DNA of 61,974 nucleotides, taken from IMG/VR virus record IMGVR_UViG_3300046167_000270, positions 1 to 61,974 of that record; one strand, written 5' to 3'. The position numbers and the translations under genes were made by a program. How positions within the stretch are numbered: position 1 is the first letter of the stretch; each line of letters begins with the position of its first letter. This DNA is from a virus. Below are positions 49,764-57,762 of this stretch, piece by piece. The notes beneath the pieces were generated by a model. It saw nothing but the letters and a program-made list of their open reading frames with translations, had not been told where the DNA came from and did not search any database.

Positions 49764-50927
49764 TTAATTAGATTTCATGTGTTTAGAAATTATAGAACCT
49801 TTTTTAGATTTTCCCATATAATCAGCTTTTGAAGCAGACTGATCACCATGAGAAGCACCTGTTTTACCGTGATAACTTTTATCAGTTCCTTTATAATTAG
49901 CATAGTCAATTCTAGAAGCAGATTGATCACCTTTCATAGCACCATGTTTGTAAGCCATAGTTTTATCCATTTTACCCATAGACTTCATATCATGTTGAGC
50001 ATTTTCAGCATAGTGCTTTCTTGCACTTGAGCTTAAACTAGGATTAGAAGCTTCTCTAACGTTATACTTAATAGATTGTTTGAAATACTTGATAGGACCA
50101 TCTGAATACATAGTAGACATAGAATCTTCACCAGCAGTTTTCTTAGCGTTTTTAGAATCCATTTGATCAAAATCTTTAAATGTTGTAGGTGAATCTGAAG
50201 CTGTAAGAATTATATCTTTCAATTGCTGCTTTGATTTTTTTCTTTCATTTTTAGTATCTACCATAGAAGCTTTTTTGTTAAGCTTGTCAGCTTTTGCAAA
50301 ACCTTTTTCAGTCGATAAATCTACTTTTGACATTTTCTTTGCAATCTTTTCTGACTTTCTGCCTCCAGTAATAAGTTTATTCTGTTTTTTACCAGCTCTG
50401 TTAGCCTTTCTTTTAAGACCACCTTTTAATCCTGCTTTTTTACCAGCTTTTTTATCACCAGCTTCAATTCTTTCTTTTAGTACTTTTTGTCTTTCTGTAC
50501 TAGTAGCTTTTTCATCTACTTTCATGTCAGAAGGTTTTACTGAAGAAGAAGAAGACTTAGATTTTTTCTGTACTCTTGGATTTTCTGCTTTTTTATTATC
50601 AACACTACCTCTCATAGTATTTTCAACTTTCTTTTCGTTTTTCTTATTAACCTCTGCTTTAGTCTCTGCTTTAGTTTTTACTGGCCTGTTAGTAGGACCT
50701 TTTCCATAAGCTTTGTTAATTTTATTTTGAGCAGCGTTTTGAGCTGACTTATCGCCAGATTTTTTAGCTGCAGCTCTATCTTTAATATAAGAATCTAATT
50801 TAGGATCATTTTTCTTAGCGCTTGCGTAAGTTCCTGCTTCTAGTTGTTTTTCCATTTTTGGATATACTTTTGTCCCTCCTTGCTTAGGTGGGAGTGAGTA
50901 ATATTGTTCTGCTGTTTGAGTTGGCAT
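49764..50927 (-). CDS. Lys-rich low-complexity protein with internal repeat (387 aa)
   Basis: Start set at 50927 (MPTQTAEQYYSLPPKQGGTK); an upstream open frame has only TTG. Extremely basic. The C-terminal part repeats GDQSASRIDY and GDQSASKADY. The sequence suggests a disordered DNA-compacting or structural protein, not an enzyme. Confidence 0.5.
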   Translation of the reverse strand: MPTQTAEQYYSLPPKQGGTKVYPKMEKQLEAGTYASAKKNDPKLDSYIKDRAAAKKSGDKSAQNAAQNKINKAYGKGPTNRPVKTKAETKAEVNKKNEKKVENTMRGSVDNKKAENPRVQKKSKSSSSSVKPSDMKVDEKATSTERQKVLKERIEAGDKKAGKKAGLKGGLKRKANRAGKKQNKLITGGRKSEKIAKKMSKVDLSTEKGFAKADKLNKKASMVDTKNERKKSKQQLKDIILTASDSPTTFKDFDQMDSKNAKKTAGEDSMSTMYSDGPIKYFKQSIKYNVREASNPSLSSSARKHYAENAQHDMKSMGKMDKTMAYKHGAMKGDQSASRIDYANYKGTDKSYHGKTGASHGDQSASKADYMGKSKKGSIISKHMKSN

Positions 50928-50931
50928 TTTT

Positions 50932-51294
50932 TTATTTTTTATTTGTTTTATATGCTTCTTGTTCCCAAGGGAAGCTAGGATGTCCTTCAACTTTCCAAGT
51001 TCCTTTGTATTTTATTTTTCCATTTTTTCTTGGATAAGTTTCCCCTTGCCAAGTAACACTATCATTAGTGTAGTTTAGTCCTTTGTTTCCATCAGACTTT
51101 TCAAAATCTTTAAATTGTTCAACATGTACCATTTCATGATCATCAACTTCTTTTCTTTGTTTAGGATCTGTAATGTCCATGTTCATAACTATGGTGCCGT
51201 TTTTATTAGCTCTACCTAAAACTCCTGGTTCTTCCTTTTTTTCATATCTAGGAGTATTATCTATTTTATAAGGTGGTTTTATTCTAAATGCCAT
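50932..51294 (-). CDS. small HExxH metallopeptidase-like protein (120 aa)
   Basis: DDHEMVHVEQFKDFEK gives a zinc-binding HExxH (HEMVH, ~residues 52-56), and PWEQEAYKTNKK near the end could supply a third ligand Glu. Similar to short zincins such as DUF4157-type domains. It lies among lysis and structural genes, so a virion-maturation or cell-wall role is possible. Activity is not proven. Confidence 0.55.
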   Translation of the reverse strand: MAFRIKPPYKIDNTPRYEKKEEPGVLGRANKNGTIVMNMDITDPKQRKEVDDHEMVHVEQFKDFEKSDGNKGLNYTNDSVTWQGETYPRKNGKIKYKGTWKVEGHPSFPWEQEAYKTNKK

Positions 51295-51303
51295 AATATG
51301 TTA

Positions 51304-51960
51304 TTAACAATTCCATCTACGTCTAGCAGCTAAACCTCTTTTGCTTTTCCAAGATTTAGATCTTGCGCAAAAAGCTTTTCTACGTTTAGCAGACTTACTT
51401 CCAGGTTTTAATTTTTTAGGATCAGTAGTTACAGCAGTTTTTAGCTTGCTACCTGGGTTTTTTCTTTTATATTCATTAACACCTTTCTGTGTCATACCGC
51501 CACCAGCCGCACCACCAGTACCAGTAGATTTAGCTTTATTAAAGTTTTTACCTTTACCAATAGTTCTTCTTACATCACCTTTTTTGTCTACAGGAGATTT
51601 TTTACAACTACCTTTTGAACCTTTAACGGTTCCAGGAACTCTACTATAACCTTCCCAACATTTAGCTATTGACTTTTTTTCTTCAGGAGATTTTTCACCA
51701 CACTTTAAGCTAGGATTAGCAACTTGTCTCCAATCTTGATCAAGCCATTTTTTTAAACTACCACCGCTACTAGTTCCTTTTACATTACTTTTAGAACTTC
51801 TTTTATAATCACCTTTAGCACCTGCAGATCTTTTAGCACGAACAACAGCGTTTTTATCAGAGTTGCTCATGCTTCTTATTTTAGCAAGAGGCAAGCAAAC
51901 TTTCTTAGTTCCTCCTCCTTTTGCTTTAATTTTTTTTACTTTTAAAAATGGAGATTCCAT
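51304..51960 (-). CDS. basic Cys-containing protein (218 aa)
   Basis: Start at ATG 51960 (MESPFLKVKKIKAKGGGTKK), preceded by GGAGG nine bases upstream; the longer frame begins with TTG. Very Lys/Ser/Gly-rich, with LKKWLDQDWRQV and a C-terminal RRKAFCARSKSWK motif. Resembles the basic DUF5872-like proteins common in marine phages (memory only). Confidence 0.5.
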   Translation of the reverse strand: MESPFLKVKKIKAKGGGTKKVCLPLAKIRSMSNSDKNAVVRAKRSAGAKGDYKRSSKSNVKGTSSGGSLKKWLDQDWRQVANPSLKCGEKSPEEKKSIAKCWEGYSRVPGTVKGSKGSCKKSPVDKKGDVRRTIGKGKNFNKAKSTGTGGAAGGGMTQKGVNEYKRKNPGSKLKTAVTTDPKKLKPGSKSAKRRKAFCARSKSWKSKRGLAARRRWNC

Positions 51961-51962
51961 AT

Positions 51963-52289
51963 TTAACAACCTCCAGCTTTTTGTTTTTTAGACGCCCATA
52001 TATTAGCATAAGCTGAAGGATATACATCAAACTTAGCTCTTGCTGCAGCTTTACAAGATGCTGATAGTTTTACCAATGCAGGTGAATTTACTGATGTGTC
52101 ATACTTATTAGGTGATTTATCTTCCATTTTATCTATATGTTTTTGGACTGTAGCAGCTTGAGCACCATGAGCTTTTACAGCTCCTTTGAGTTGCTTAACA
52201 ACTTTTTTTAAACCCTCAACCTTAGCTGGTGATTTTTCATCTTTACTAGCCCATATAGCTTTTCTCTGTGCGTCGTTTGCAAATCCCAT
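51963..52289 (-). CDS. small basic virion-type protein (108 aa)
   Basis: MGFANDAQRKAIWASKDEKS at the N-terminus, and LSASCKAAARAKFDVYPSAY, ANIWASKKQKAGGC at the end. This C-terminal signature is common in marine phage proteins next to lysis genes. Contains two SPxK motifs (SPAK, SPNK). Function unknown. Confidence 0.55.
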   Translation of the reverse strand: MGFANDAQRKAIWASKDEKSPAKVEGLKKVVKQLKGAVKAHGAQAATVQKHIDKMEDKSPNKYDTSVNSPALVKLSASCKAAARAKFDVYPSAYANIWASKKQKAGGC

Positions 52290-52292
52290 AAT

Positions 52293-52706
52293 TTATAATT
52301 TTCTACCTTTTTTATCTACCTTTATTTCTTTCACTATAACTCTAGTGCTAGGCTTTTTGTTTTGTAATTCTTCTAACTGCCTGTTAAGCTCTTCTAATTT
52401 ACCATCAGCTTCTGTGCCATCTTTAATCATGCTAGCAGTTATACTAATTTCTTCTTTTAATATATCTTGCGTCTGCTCAAGCATATCTACTTGATCTTTT
52501 AATTGCATGATCATTTTTTCATTCCACTCTTCTTTTAATTCATACTCTAAACGAGTAACTTCTATAGGTGGTAGTTTTTTAGCTTCTTCAATATCTGCTT
52601 GCAATGTGTAATACATACCTACGAAAGAGGCTGTAACCATTATTATTGCTACTACAGTTTTTAAGTCAAGTTGTATATTAGTGTTCTCAGAGATCTTTGT
52701 ACTCAT
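52293..52706 (-). CDS. membrane-anchored coiled-coil protein, possible spanin (137 aa)
   Basis: Start taken at ATG 52706 (MSTKISENTNIQLDLKTVVA), 20 bases inside the amidase gene; the longer frame starts with TTG. One transmembrane helix (~residues 16-37), then a long coiled coil and a basic tail. Membrane anchor plus coiled coil next to an amidase fits an i-spanin-like lysis protein, but no partner lipoprotein was seen. Confidence 0.5.
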   Translation of the reverse strand: MSTKISENTNIQLDLKTVVAIIMVTASFVGMYYTLQADIEEAKKLPPIEVTRLEYELKEEWNEKMIMQLKDQVDMLEQTQDILKEEISITASMIKDGTEADGKLEELNRQLEELQNKKPSTRVIVKEIKVDKKGRKL

Positions 52707-53100
52707 TAGTTGCGTCAAATGATGGGCATGCTTTATTAGCAAACTCATTGTGTGAATATATAGTAGCAAGCGGAAACATAGCCATTAATGTTTTCAACAC
52801 GTGTAATAGACTTTCTTTCTGCGCTTCTGTTCTTGTGTCTTTTGGTGTTTTACCATCAGCTTCTACGCCTCCGCAATAACACACCCCTATTGAATTTCTA
52901 TTGTGATTTTTACAATGAGCTCCTGATCTATCTATATCTCTACCTTTCCATATTTTACCATTTATGTCAATATAGAAATGGTAGCCAATGTCTGACCAAC
53001 CACGACCTTCTACGTGCCATTTTTTTATGGTATCAACTGATATATCTTGTCCTTCTCTAGTAGCAGAGCAATGTATTATAATTTCACTTATACTTCTCAT
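52687..53100 (-). CDS. N-acetylmuramoyl-L-alanine amidase (endolysin, T7 lysozyme-like)
   Basis: Cleaves the amide bond between MurNAc and the peptide stem. Amidase_2 landmarks: IIIHCSATREGQDI at residues 7-20 (first zinc His), WSDIGYHFYIDINGKIWKGR, RNSIGVCYCGG, and SHNEFANKACPSFD near the end with the other His and Cys ligands. 137 residues, a stand-alone catalytic domain without signal peptide, so it needs the holin. Confidence 0.85.
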   Translation of the reverse strand: MRSISEIIIHCSATREGQDISVDTIKKWHVEGRGWSDIGYHFYIDINGKIWKGRDIDRSGAHCKNHNRNSIGVCYCGGVEADGKTPKDTRTEAQKESLLHVLKTLMAMFPLATIYSHNEFANKACPSFDATNEYKDL

Positions 53101-53882
53101 ACTTTTTTCATATATTTTCTTTCAAGTTTTCCTCTTTGTCTTTCAGGTCTATATTCTTCATTACGGTTTATAGCATCTTGACGGAATTGATGGTCTGATT
53201 TAAGATTTGCTTTTGGGTGTCTTTTTTTAAATGAAGCTCTCATTTCTTTGCTTACTTGCAGATCTTCTTTAACATACTCATCTCCTTTAGACCCTGTTTT
53301 TGGAATTGAACCTGTTATAGCTTTTTTAGGTTTCATTTTTTCTGGAGATTCAGGGTTTTTCATTGCAACAGGAGCAGCATTGTTCAGTGCATCAACTTTA
53401 GCCGCACCTGACTTTGAAGCGTCATTAATAGTATTTAAAGTTACTTCTTTATCTGTAGGTACTTCTTTACCATCTTTATTTTTAGGATCTTTGTTTTCTT
53501 CTTCTACTGTTGAATTTTTAGGAGTAGGCTTAGTATCTAAATGTTGATTTAAGTTTTTAGGTTGAAAAACTAAAGCTTTACTAGGTGAGCCACAATTAGA
53601 ATTTTTCATTTTCTTAATCATTTTAGCTATGCTCTGATTGTCTTTTCGATCTAATTGATAATCTGCGTATTTATTCATTTCTACCCTAGTTCCATCAGCT
53701 TTCATTTCATTAGCTGTTGGCTTTTTTCTAGGATTAGGCTTTGGCTTATTAGGCTTTGGCTTAGGACTAGGACTTGGACTTGGACTTTTCTTTTCTCTGC
53801 TGGGCGGGCTAATTCTTGAATATTTGAGTTTTGTCGCCTTGTCAGCTGTTGTGTTTATTTTTTTAGGTATATCAGCCATCAT
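53097..53882 (-). CDS. Pro/Lys-rich low-complexity protein (261 aa)
   Basis: N-terminal 60 residues contain a SPSPSPKPKPNKPKPNPRKK repeat. NCGSPSKALVFQPKNLNQHL lies near residue 97, and the basic C-terminus reads RDAINRNEEYRPERQRGKLE. Probably disordered and nucleic-acid or virion associated. Overlaps the amidase start by four bases. Confidence 0.5.
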   Translation of the reverse strand: MMADIPKKINTTADKATKLKYSRISPPSREKKSPSPSPSPKPKPNKPKPNPRKKPTANEMKADGTRVEMNKYADYQLDRKDNQSIAKMIKKMKNSNCGSPSKALVFQPKNLNQHLDTKPTPKNSTVEEENKDPKNKDGKEVPTDKEVTLNTINDASKSGAAKVDALNNAAPVAMKNPESPEKMKPKKAITGSIPKTGSKGDEYVKEDLQVSKEMRASFKKRHPKANLKSDHQFRQDAINRNEEYRPERQRGKLERKYMKKV

Positions 53883-54036
53883 TTCTTTTTTTCATCAAGT
53901 ACCACTTATGTGCTGTGTAACCTAATGTTGTTAATAATAATAAGATAGACAAGACAGGCTCTAACCATCCTAAGCTAACAACTGTAGCAGATGTTATATT
54001 TAAACAATATAATTTTAAATCTTCCACAGTATTCAT
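53872..54036 (-). CDS. small membrane protein (54 aa)
   Basis: MNTVEDLKLYCLNITSATVV, then SLGWLEPVLSILLLLTTLGY and a basic tail HKWYLMKKRNDG. One or two membrane segments with a positive C-terminus, holin- or antiholin-like, next to the amidase group. Its start overlaps the upstream stop (TAATG). Confidence 0.5.
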   Translation of the reverse strand: MNTVEDLKLYCLNITSATVVSLGWLEPVLSILLLLTTLGYTAHKWYLMKKRNDG

Positions 54037-54218
54037 TATTTTTGAGCATTTAAAACAGCGTTGCCTTTGTATTCAATGCTATCTATTCTTAACGTTGGCT
54101 CTATAGCCATATTGTTAGACATCATCGTTCTGTCTTTTTCTTTTGTGCATCCGCACTTAACTGCAAATCCAGCAGTATACGTGCTAGGATCTACTTTTTT
54201 TCCACTATAACTTGGCAT
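54036..54218 (-). CDS. small hypothetical protein (60 aa)
   Basis: MPSYSGKKVDPSTYTAGFAV, then KCGCTKEKDRTMMSNNMAIE. Contains a CxC. Unknown. Preceded by an AT-only stretch (54219-54293) with near-palindromic TATATA runs that could hold a promoter. Confidence 0.45.
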   Translation of the reverse strand: MPSYSGKKVDPSTYTAGFAVKCGCTKEKDRTMMSNNMAIEPTLRIDSIEYKGNAVLNAQK

Positions 54219-54293
54219 AATTTTTTTATTTTTGGTTTATATTTGGTGTTGTATATATATAATTACATATATAATTTACACCTTTACAATATT

Positions 54294-55145
54294 TTAAAAT
54301 GAAGCTTGTATTGTTCCTTCTGCTTTTTTACCTTTGTAAGTGTCTACTGAAGTTTTTGTTCCGTCTTTGTTAATTCTACTATTAGTTGTTTGACCATCTG
54401 TTTTTCCTTTTCCAGATCTATCACCTTTTTCTTTTGTAAAATTAACTTCAAAAGTATCAAGCGTTGTTCCTTCGCCAGGTTTTCCCTTAGCTTTTGCAGC
54501 AGACTTTAAAGCTCCAATAGCTTGTACACCTTTAATTATAGCCCCAACAGGTATTGCTTTTATTGGTGCAGCATCAACTTTAGCTTTAAAATTAGGGTTA
54601 GAGTCTAGTTCGCCTGCAGCAGAAGCTTTTCTTAAACCTTTATTAAATTGACTTGGTGAGGGAACTGGATTAGGTACATTGCCAAACATTCTAGCAGCAT
54701 AAGCCATTGAATCGTTTTTAAAGTTACCTTTCATTGTCATAGGCGTTTGGCTTATTGAGCTAGCGCTACGATCTGGTGTTCCAGCTCTATTAGCTTTTAC
54801 AGCAGCTTGATCTGCTTGAGCTTGTAATGTTTGAGCTGTATTAGCGTTGCCTACGTTTGTTGGGCCTTGACCCATGCCAGTTGGTAGCACTTGCCCTGTA
54901 GTTGGATCTACAGTGTCCATTTTTGCTGGTGAGCCGTACATCTTTGTCGCTGTAACTTCAAACTCTGGTAACATTGAAGTATAATTAGTATTTTTAGGTT
55001 GTTTATTTGTACCTTTATTACCTTCTAATTCTTGCGCGTTATCTCTTCTCTGTTTTGAAATGTTATTTTCAAGAGTTCCAATACCTCCTTTTGACTGACT
55101 TACGTCACCGGCGTATAATTTTTCTTTTTTTGTTTTATCTGGCAT
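54294..55145 (-). CDS. low-complexity protein with TonB-plug-like motif (283 aa)
   Basis: Basic, Ala/Lys/Gly-rich. Near residue 58 is LPEFEVTATKMYGSPAKMD, combining a motif like the (V)TATR plug segment of TonB receptors with the SPxK motif seen in neighbouring proteins. The C-terminal third is Gly/Lys/Thr-rich. Unknown function. Confidence 0.5.
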   Translation of the reverse strand: MPDKTKKEKLYAGDVSQSKGGIGTLENNISKQRRDNAQELEGNKGTNKQPKNTNYTSMLPEFEVTATKMYGSPAKMDTVDPTTGQVLPTGMGQGPTNVGNANTAQTLQAQADQAAVKANRAGTPDRSASSISQTPMTMKGNFKNDSMAYAARMFGNVPNPVPSPSQFNKGLRKASAAGELDSNPNFKAKVDAAPIKAIPVGAIIKGVQAIGALKSAAKAKGKPGEGTTLDTFEVNFTKEKGDRSGKGKTDGQTTNSRINKDGTKTSVDTYKGKKAEGTIQASF

Positions 55146-55146
55146 T

Positions 55147-55581
55147 TTATCTTGTTTTGTCTTTGTTAACGTATTTTATTGATTTAGTTATTACTTTAAA
55201 ACTATATCTATTTATATTTTCTAATTTAGTTGTAGGCATGTCTTCTTCACCTAGCATAATTCGGTACATGCGACTTATCAGCTGTTTGCACTTTACGGAA
55301 ACTTTATATATATGATATTTTTGAGTTGTGTGGTTTCTTTTTCTCCACACTGTAATCCACCCTTGTTTCAATAATCTGTTCCAGCGCCTGTTATCCCAGC
55401 TGAATGAGTACGTACCTTTTTTAAAATCATCTTTAGTAAAAAAATCTATAGCATCTAAATAGATTAGTAATTCTAAATCTGCATCGTTTAATTCGTTTAT
55501 TTTACAAGCCCATTTACGTATTATTCTATAGTGTTTAAGTAAACCTAGTTCTTTTAAATCACTAGACGTTAACTTTCTCAT
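55147..55581 (-). CDS. putative winged-helix DNA-binding protein (144 aa)
   Basis: DLELLIYLDAIDFFTKDDFK, NRRWNRLLKQGWITVWRKRN and TQKYHIYKVSVKCKQLISRM form a helix-helix-wing order like MarR-type winged helices. Basic throughout. It overlaps GroES by four bases; may regulate late genes. Fold inferred by eye. Confidence 0.55.
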   Translation of the reverse strand: MRKLTSSDLKELGLLKHYRIIRKWACKINELNDADLELLIYLDAIDFFTKDDFKKGTYSFSWDNRRWNRLLKQGWITVWRKRNHTTQKYHIYKVSVKCKQLISRMYRIMLGEEDMPTTKLENINRYSFKVITKSIKYVNKDKTR

Positions 55582-55838
55582 AGAACAATAACTATATCAT
55601 GCTCTTTAATAACTTTGTATTCTTCTTTTTCTAACTCTATATTAAACCCAGCTGACTTGTCATAATAGACTTCATCACCTTTTTTTATTGCTTGTACATC
55701 AGAGCCAGGTTCTATAACCTTAGCTCTTCTGTATCTTACATCTTCTCTTTGCTTTTCAGCTAGAATTAAACCTCCTTTTGTAGTTGTGTCAACTTCCTTG
55801 ATAGGATCTATAACTATATACTTGCCTATCGCTCTCAT
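55578..55838 (-). CDS. groES: co-chaperonin GroES (86 aa)
   Basis: Start at ATG 55838 (MRAIGKYIVIDPIKEVDTTT), overlapping the GroEL stop; the longer frame uses TTG. Contains the mobile-loop motif KGGLILAEKQRE and the end of the GroES barrel (GDEVYYDKSAGFNIELEKEE, DIVIVL). It caps the chaperonin ring and must work with GroEL encoded immediately upstream. Confidence 0.85.
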   Translation of the reverse strand: MRAIGKYIVIDPIKEVDTTTKGGLILAEKQREDVRYRRAKVIEPGSDVQAIKKGDEVYYDKSAGFNIELEKEEYKVIKEHDIVIVL

Positions 55839-57379
55839 ACTCTTACATTGTTGATTACACAATCAGTTGACAATATAGTTGTAGCTACTGAAGCTGCGTT
55901 AATTAATGCACTTTTAGTAACTAACAAAGGATCTATAATTCCGGCTTTTACCATATCAACCGTATTTCCTGTAACCACATCTAATCCTTTACCATCTTCA
56001 AGTTTGTTTAACTTTTCTATACCAGCATTTTTTAATATTAATTCATGAGGTCTTCTTATAGCTTGGTATAATACTTCCTCACCTATACAACTTGGTTTCA
56101 AGTTAAAACTAGCATTTAATAAAGCTATACCACCACCTGGTACTATACCTTCTTTAATTGCAGCTTTAGTAGCACAAATAGCGTCTTCAACTCTATCTCT
56201 CTTCTCTTTTAATTCTATCTCTGAGTTAGCCCCAACTTTAACTGTAGCAACTTTAGCTTTTAACTTAGCTAATCGTTTCTCTAGTCTAATTATAATATTA
56301 GGGTTTTTAGTTTCTTTTATATTTTTTTCTAACAAAGCAATAGTTTCTTTAACTTTTATATTATCGGTTAAATCAACTTGTAGTATTGTTTCCTCATGGT
56401 TAGTTACAGATTTTATACATTTACCTAAATGTTCTGGTTGTATTATATCCATATCATCACCAAGGTCTTCGTTAATAAGTGTAGCACCAGTCACAGCACA
56501 TAGATCGCTTAACACGTCTTTTTTGCTGATTCCGTATACTGGTGCATCTATAATGTTGACTTTTATATTACCCTTCTTTTTGTTCATGGCCAGCGCGGAA
56601 ACTACTTGTTGGTCAACATCAGCAATAATAAGTAAACTCTTACCATGCTTTATAATATATTCAAGAACCGACTGAATCTTCCTCACGTTGGGTATTACTG
56701 ACTCTACAATTAGAACCAAAGGATTTTCAAGTTCAGCTGTTCCTTTTTCTATGTTAGTAATAAAGTGATTGTTCTTTAACGCTTGGTCATATTGAACACC
56801 CTCTATTAATTCTACTACAGTTTCAGGTTGGTCATTTGTTTCCATCATAACAACACCTGTTTCATCTACTAATCTAAATGCTTCACCTATAACTTTACCT
56901 AACTCTTTATCATTGTTAGCAGATATAGTAGCTACTTGGTCAATCTTCTTACCAGTAACCTTTTTAGATTTTTTATTTAAATACTTTATAACTTTTTCAA
57001 CACCTGATTCAACACCTTGTTTCATAGCTCTTGGATCATCTAAAAGCGAGTGCTCTGTAGCTTGGTCTAATATAGCTTTAGCTAATACTGTTGCGGTAGT
57101 TGTACCATCACCAGCATCTGATACTGTTCTTTGAGCTGCTTGTTTAATTAGCGTAGCTCCGATGTTTTCTAATGGATCTTGTAATGTGATGCTATTAGCA
57201 ACTGTTACTCCATCTTTTGTTATTTGTGGTGCGCCATTACCATCTTCTAGTATAACACATTTTCCACTTGCTCCTAAGGTTGATCCTACTGCATTAGTAA
57301 GTTTTTCAACCCCAGTTAATACCTGACTTCTAGCAGTATCGCCAAAAGTCAGGTTTTTAACTAACTTTAATTCTTGCAT
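55835..57379 (-). CDS. groEL: chaperonin GroEL (514 aa)
   Basis: ATP-driven folding chamber. GDGTTTATVLAKAIL begins near residue 86 as in the E. coli protein; the apical section includes VMMETNDQPETVVELIEGVQ; GIVPGGGIALLNAS and DPLLVTKSALINAASVATTI mark the second equatorial half. About 30 residues shorter than cellular GroEL and without a Gly-Gly-Met tail. Probably folds capsid or tail proteins. Intact. Confidence 0.92.
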   Translation of the reverse strand: MQELKLVKNLTFGDTARSQVLTGVEKLTNAVGSTLGASGKCVILEDGNGAPQITKDGVTVANSITLQDPLENIGATLIKQAAQRTVSDAGDGTTTATVLAKAILDQATEHSLLDDPRAMKQGVESGVEKVIKYLNKKSKKVTGKKIDQVATISANNDKELGKVIGEAFRLVDETGVVMMETNDQPETVVELIEGVQYDQALKNNHFITNIEKGTAELENPLVLIVESVIPNVRKIQSVLEYIIKHGKSLLIIADVDQQVVSALAMNKKKGNIKVNIIDAPVYGISKKDVLSDLCAVTGATLINEDLGDDMDIIQPEHLGKCIKSVTNHEETILQVDLTDNIKVKETIALLEKNIKETKNPNIIIRLEKRLAKLKAKVATVKVGANSEIELKEKRDRVEDAICATKAAIKEGIVPGGGIALLNASFNLKPSCIGEEVLYQAIRRPHELILKNAGIEKLNKLEDGKGLDVVTGNTVDMVKAGIIDPLLVTKSALINAASVATTILSTDCVINNVRV

Positions 57380-57411
57380 TTAATTTAATTTAATATAATT
57401 GTGTTTGAATA

Positions 57412-57702
57412 TTACTCGAAGGTTTTAACTACTTTCGGTCCTTTGGTAAACTCTAGCTTTTTAGCATAATGTTCAATAGAAGCATCTATTGCTTGTTCTG
57501 CTCCAGCTATTGTTTCTCTTCTGGTAACATCGATCCAATCATCTGAATCGATAGATTTATATTCGGTTTGTAAAAATCCATTTGGTAATTGAACTATTCT
57601 CCAGTTTTTCTTCTGTGAAATATGTTTCCAGTACTTAATGGTTTCTTCTGTTGGTTGTGGTGCACTAGACCACGTATTGGTGCGGGTATATAAAAACGTC
57701 AT
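57412..57702 (-). CDS. hypothetical protein (96 aa)
   Basis: YWKHISQKKNWRIVQLPNGF, QTEYKSIDSDDWIDVTRRET and AIDASIEHYAKKLEFTKGPK: a mixed alpha/beta small domain. Unknown. Lies between nucleotidyltransferase and GroEL. Confidence 0.55.
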   Translation of the reverse strand: MTFLYTRTNTWSSAPQPTEETIKYWKHISQKKNWRIVQLPNGFLQTEYKSIDSDDWIDVTRRETIAGAEQAIDASIEHYAKKLEFTKGPKVVKTFE

Positions 57703-57762
57703 TGTATTTGGTTTTAAGTTAAACGTTGGTTATTATATACTATCACTTGATAGTTCGGTTAT

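Noticed and set aside
52788-53060. 90-residue Leu/Phe-rich plus-strand ORF
   Set aside because: Antisense to the amidase gene; hydrophobicity results from reading its complement.
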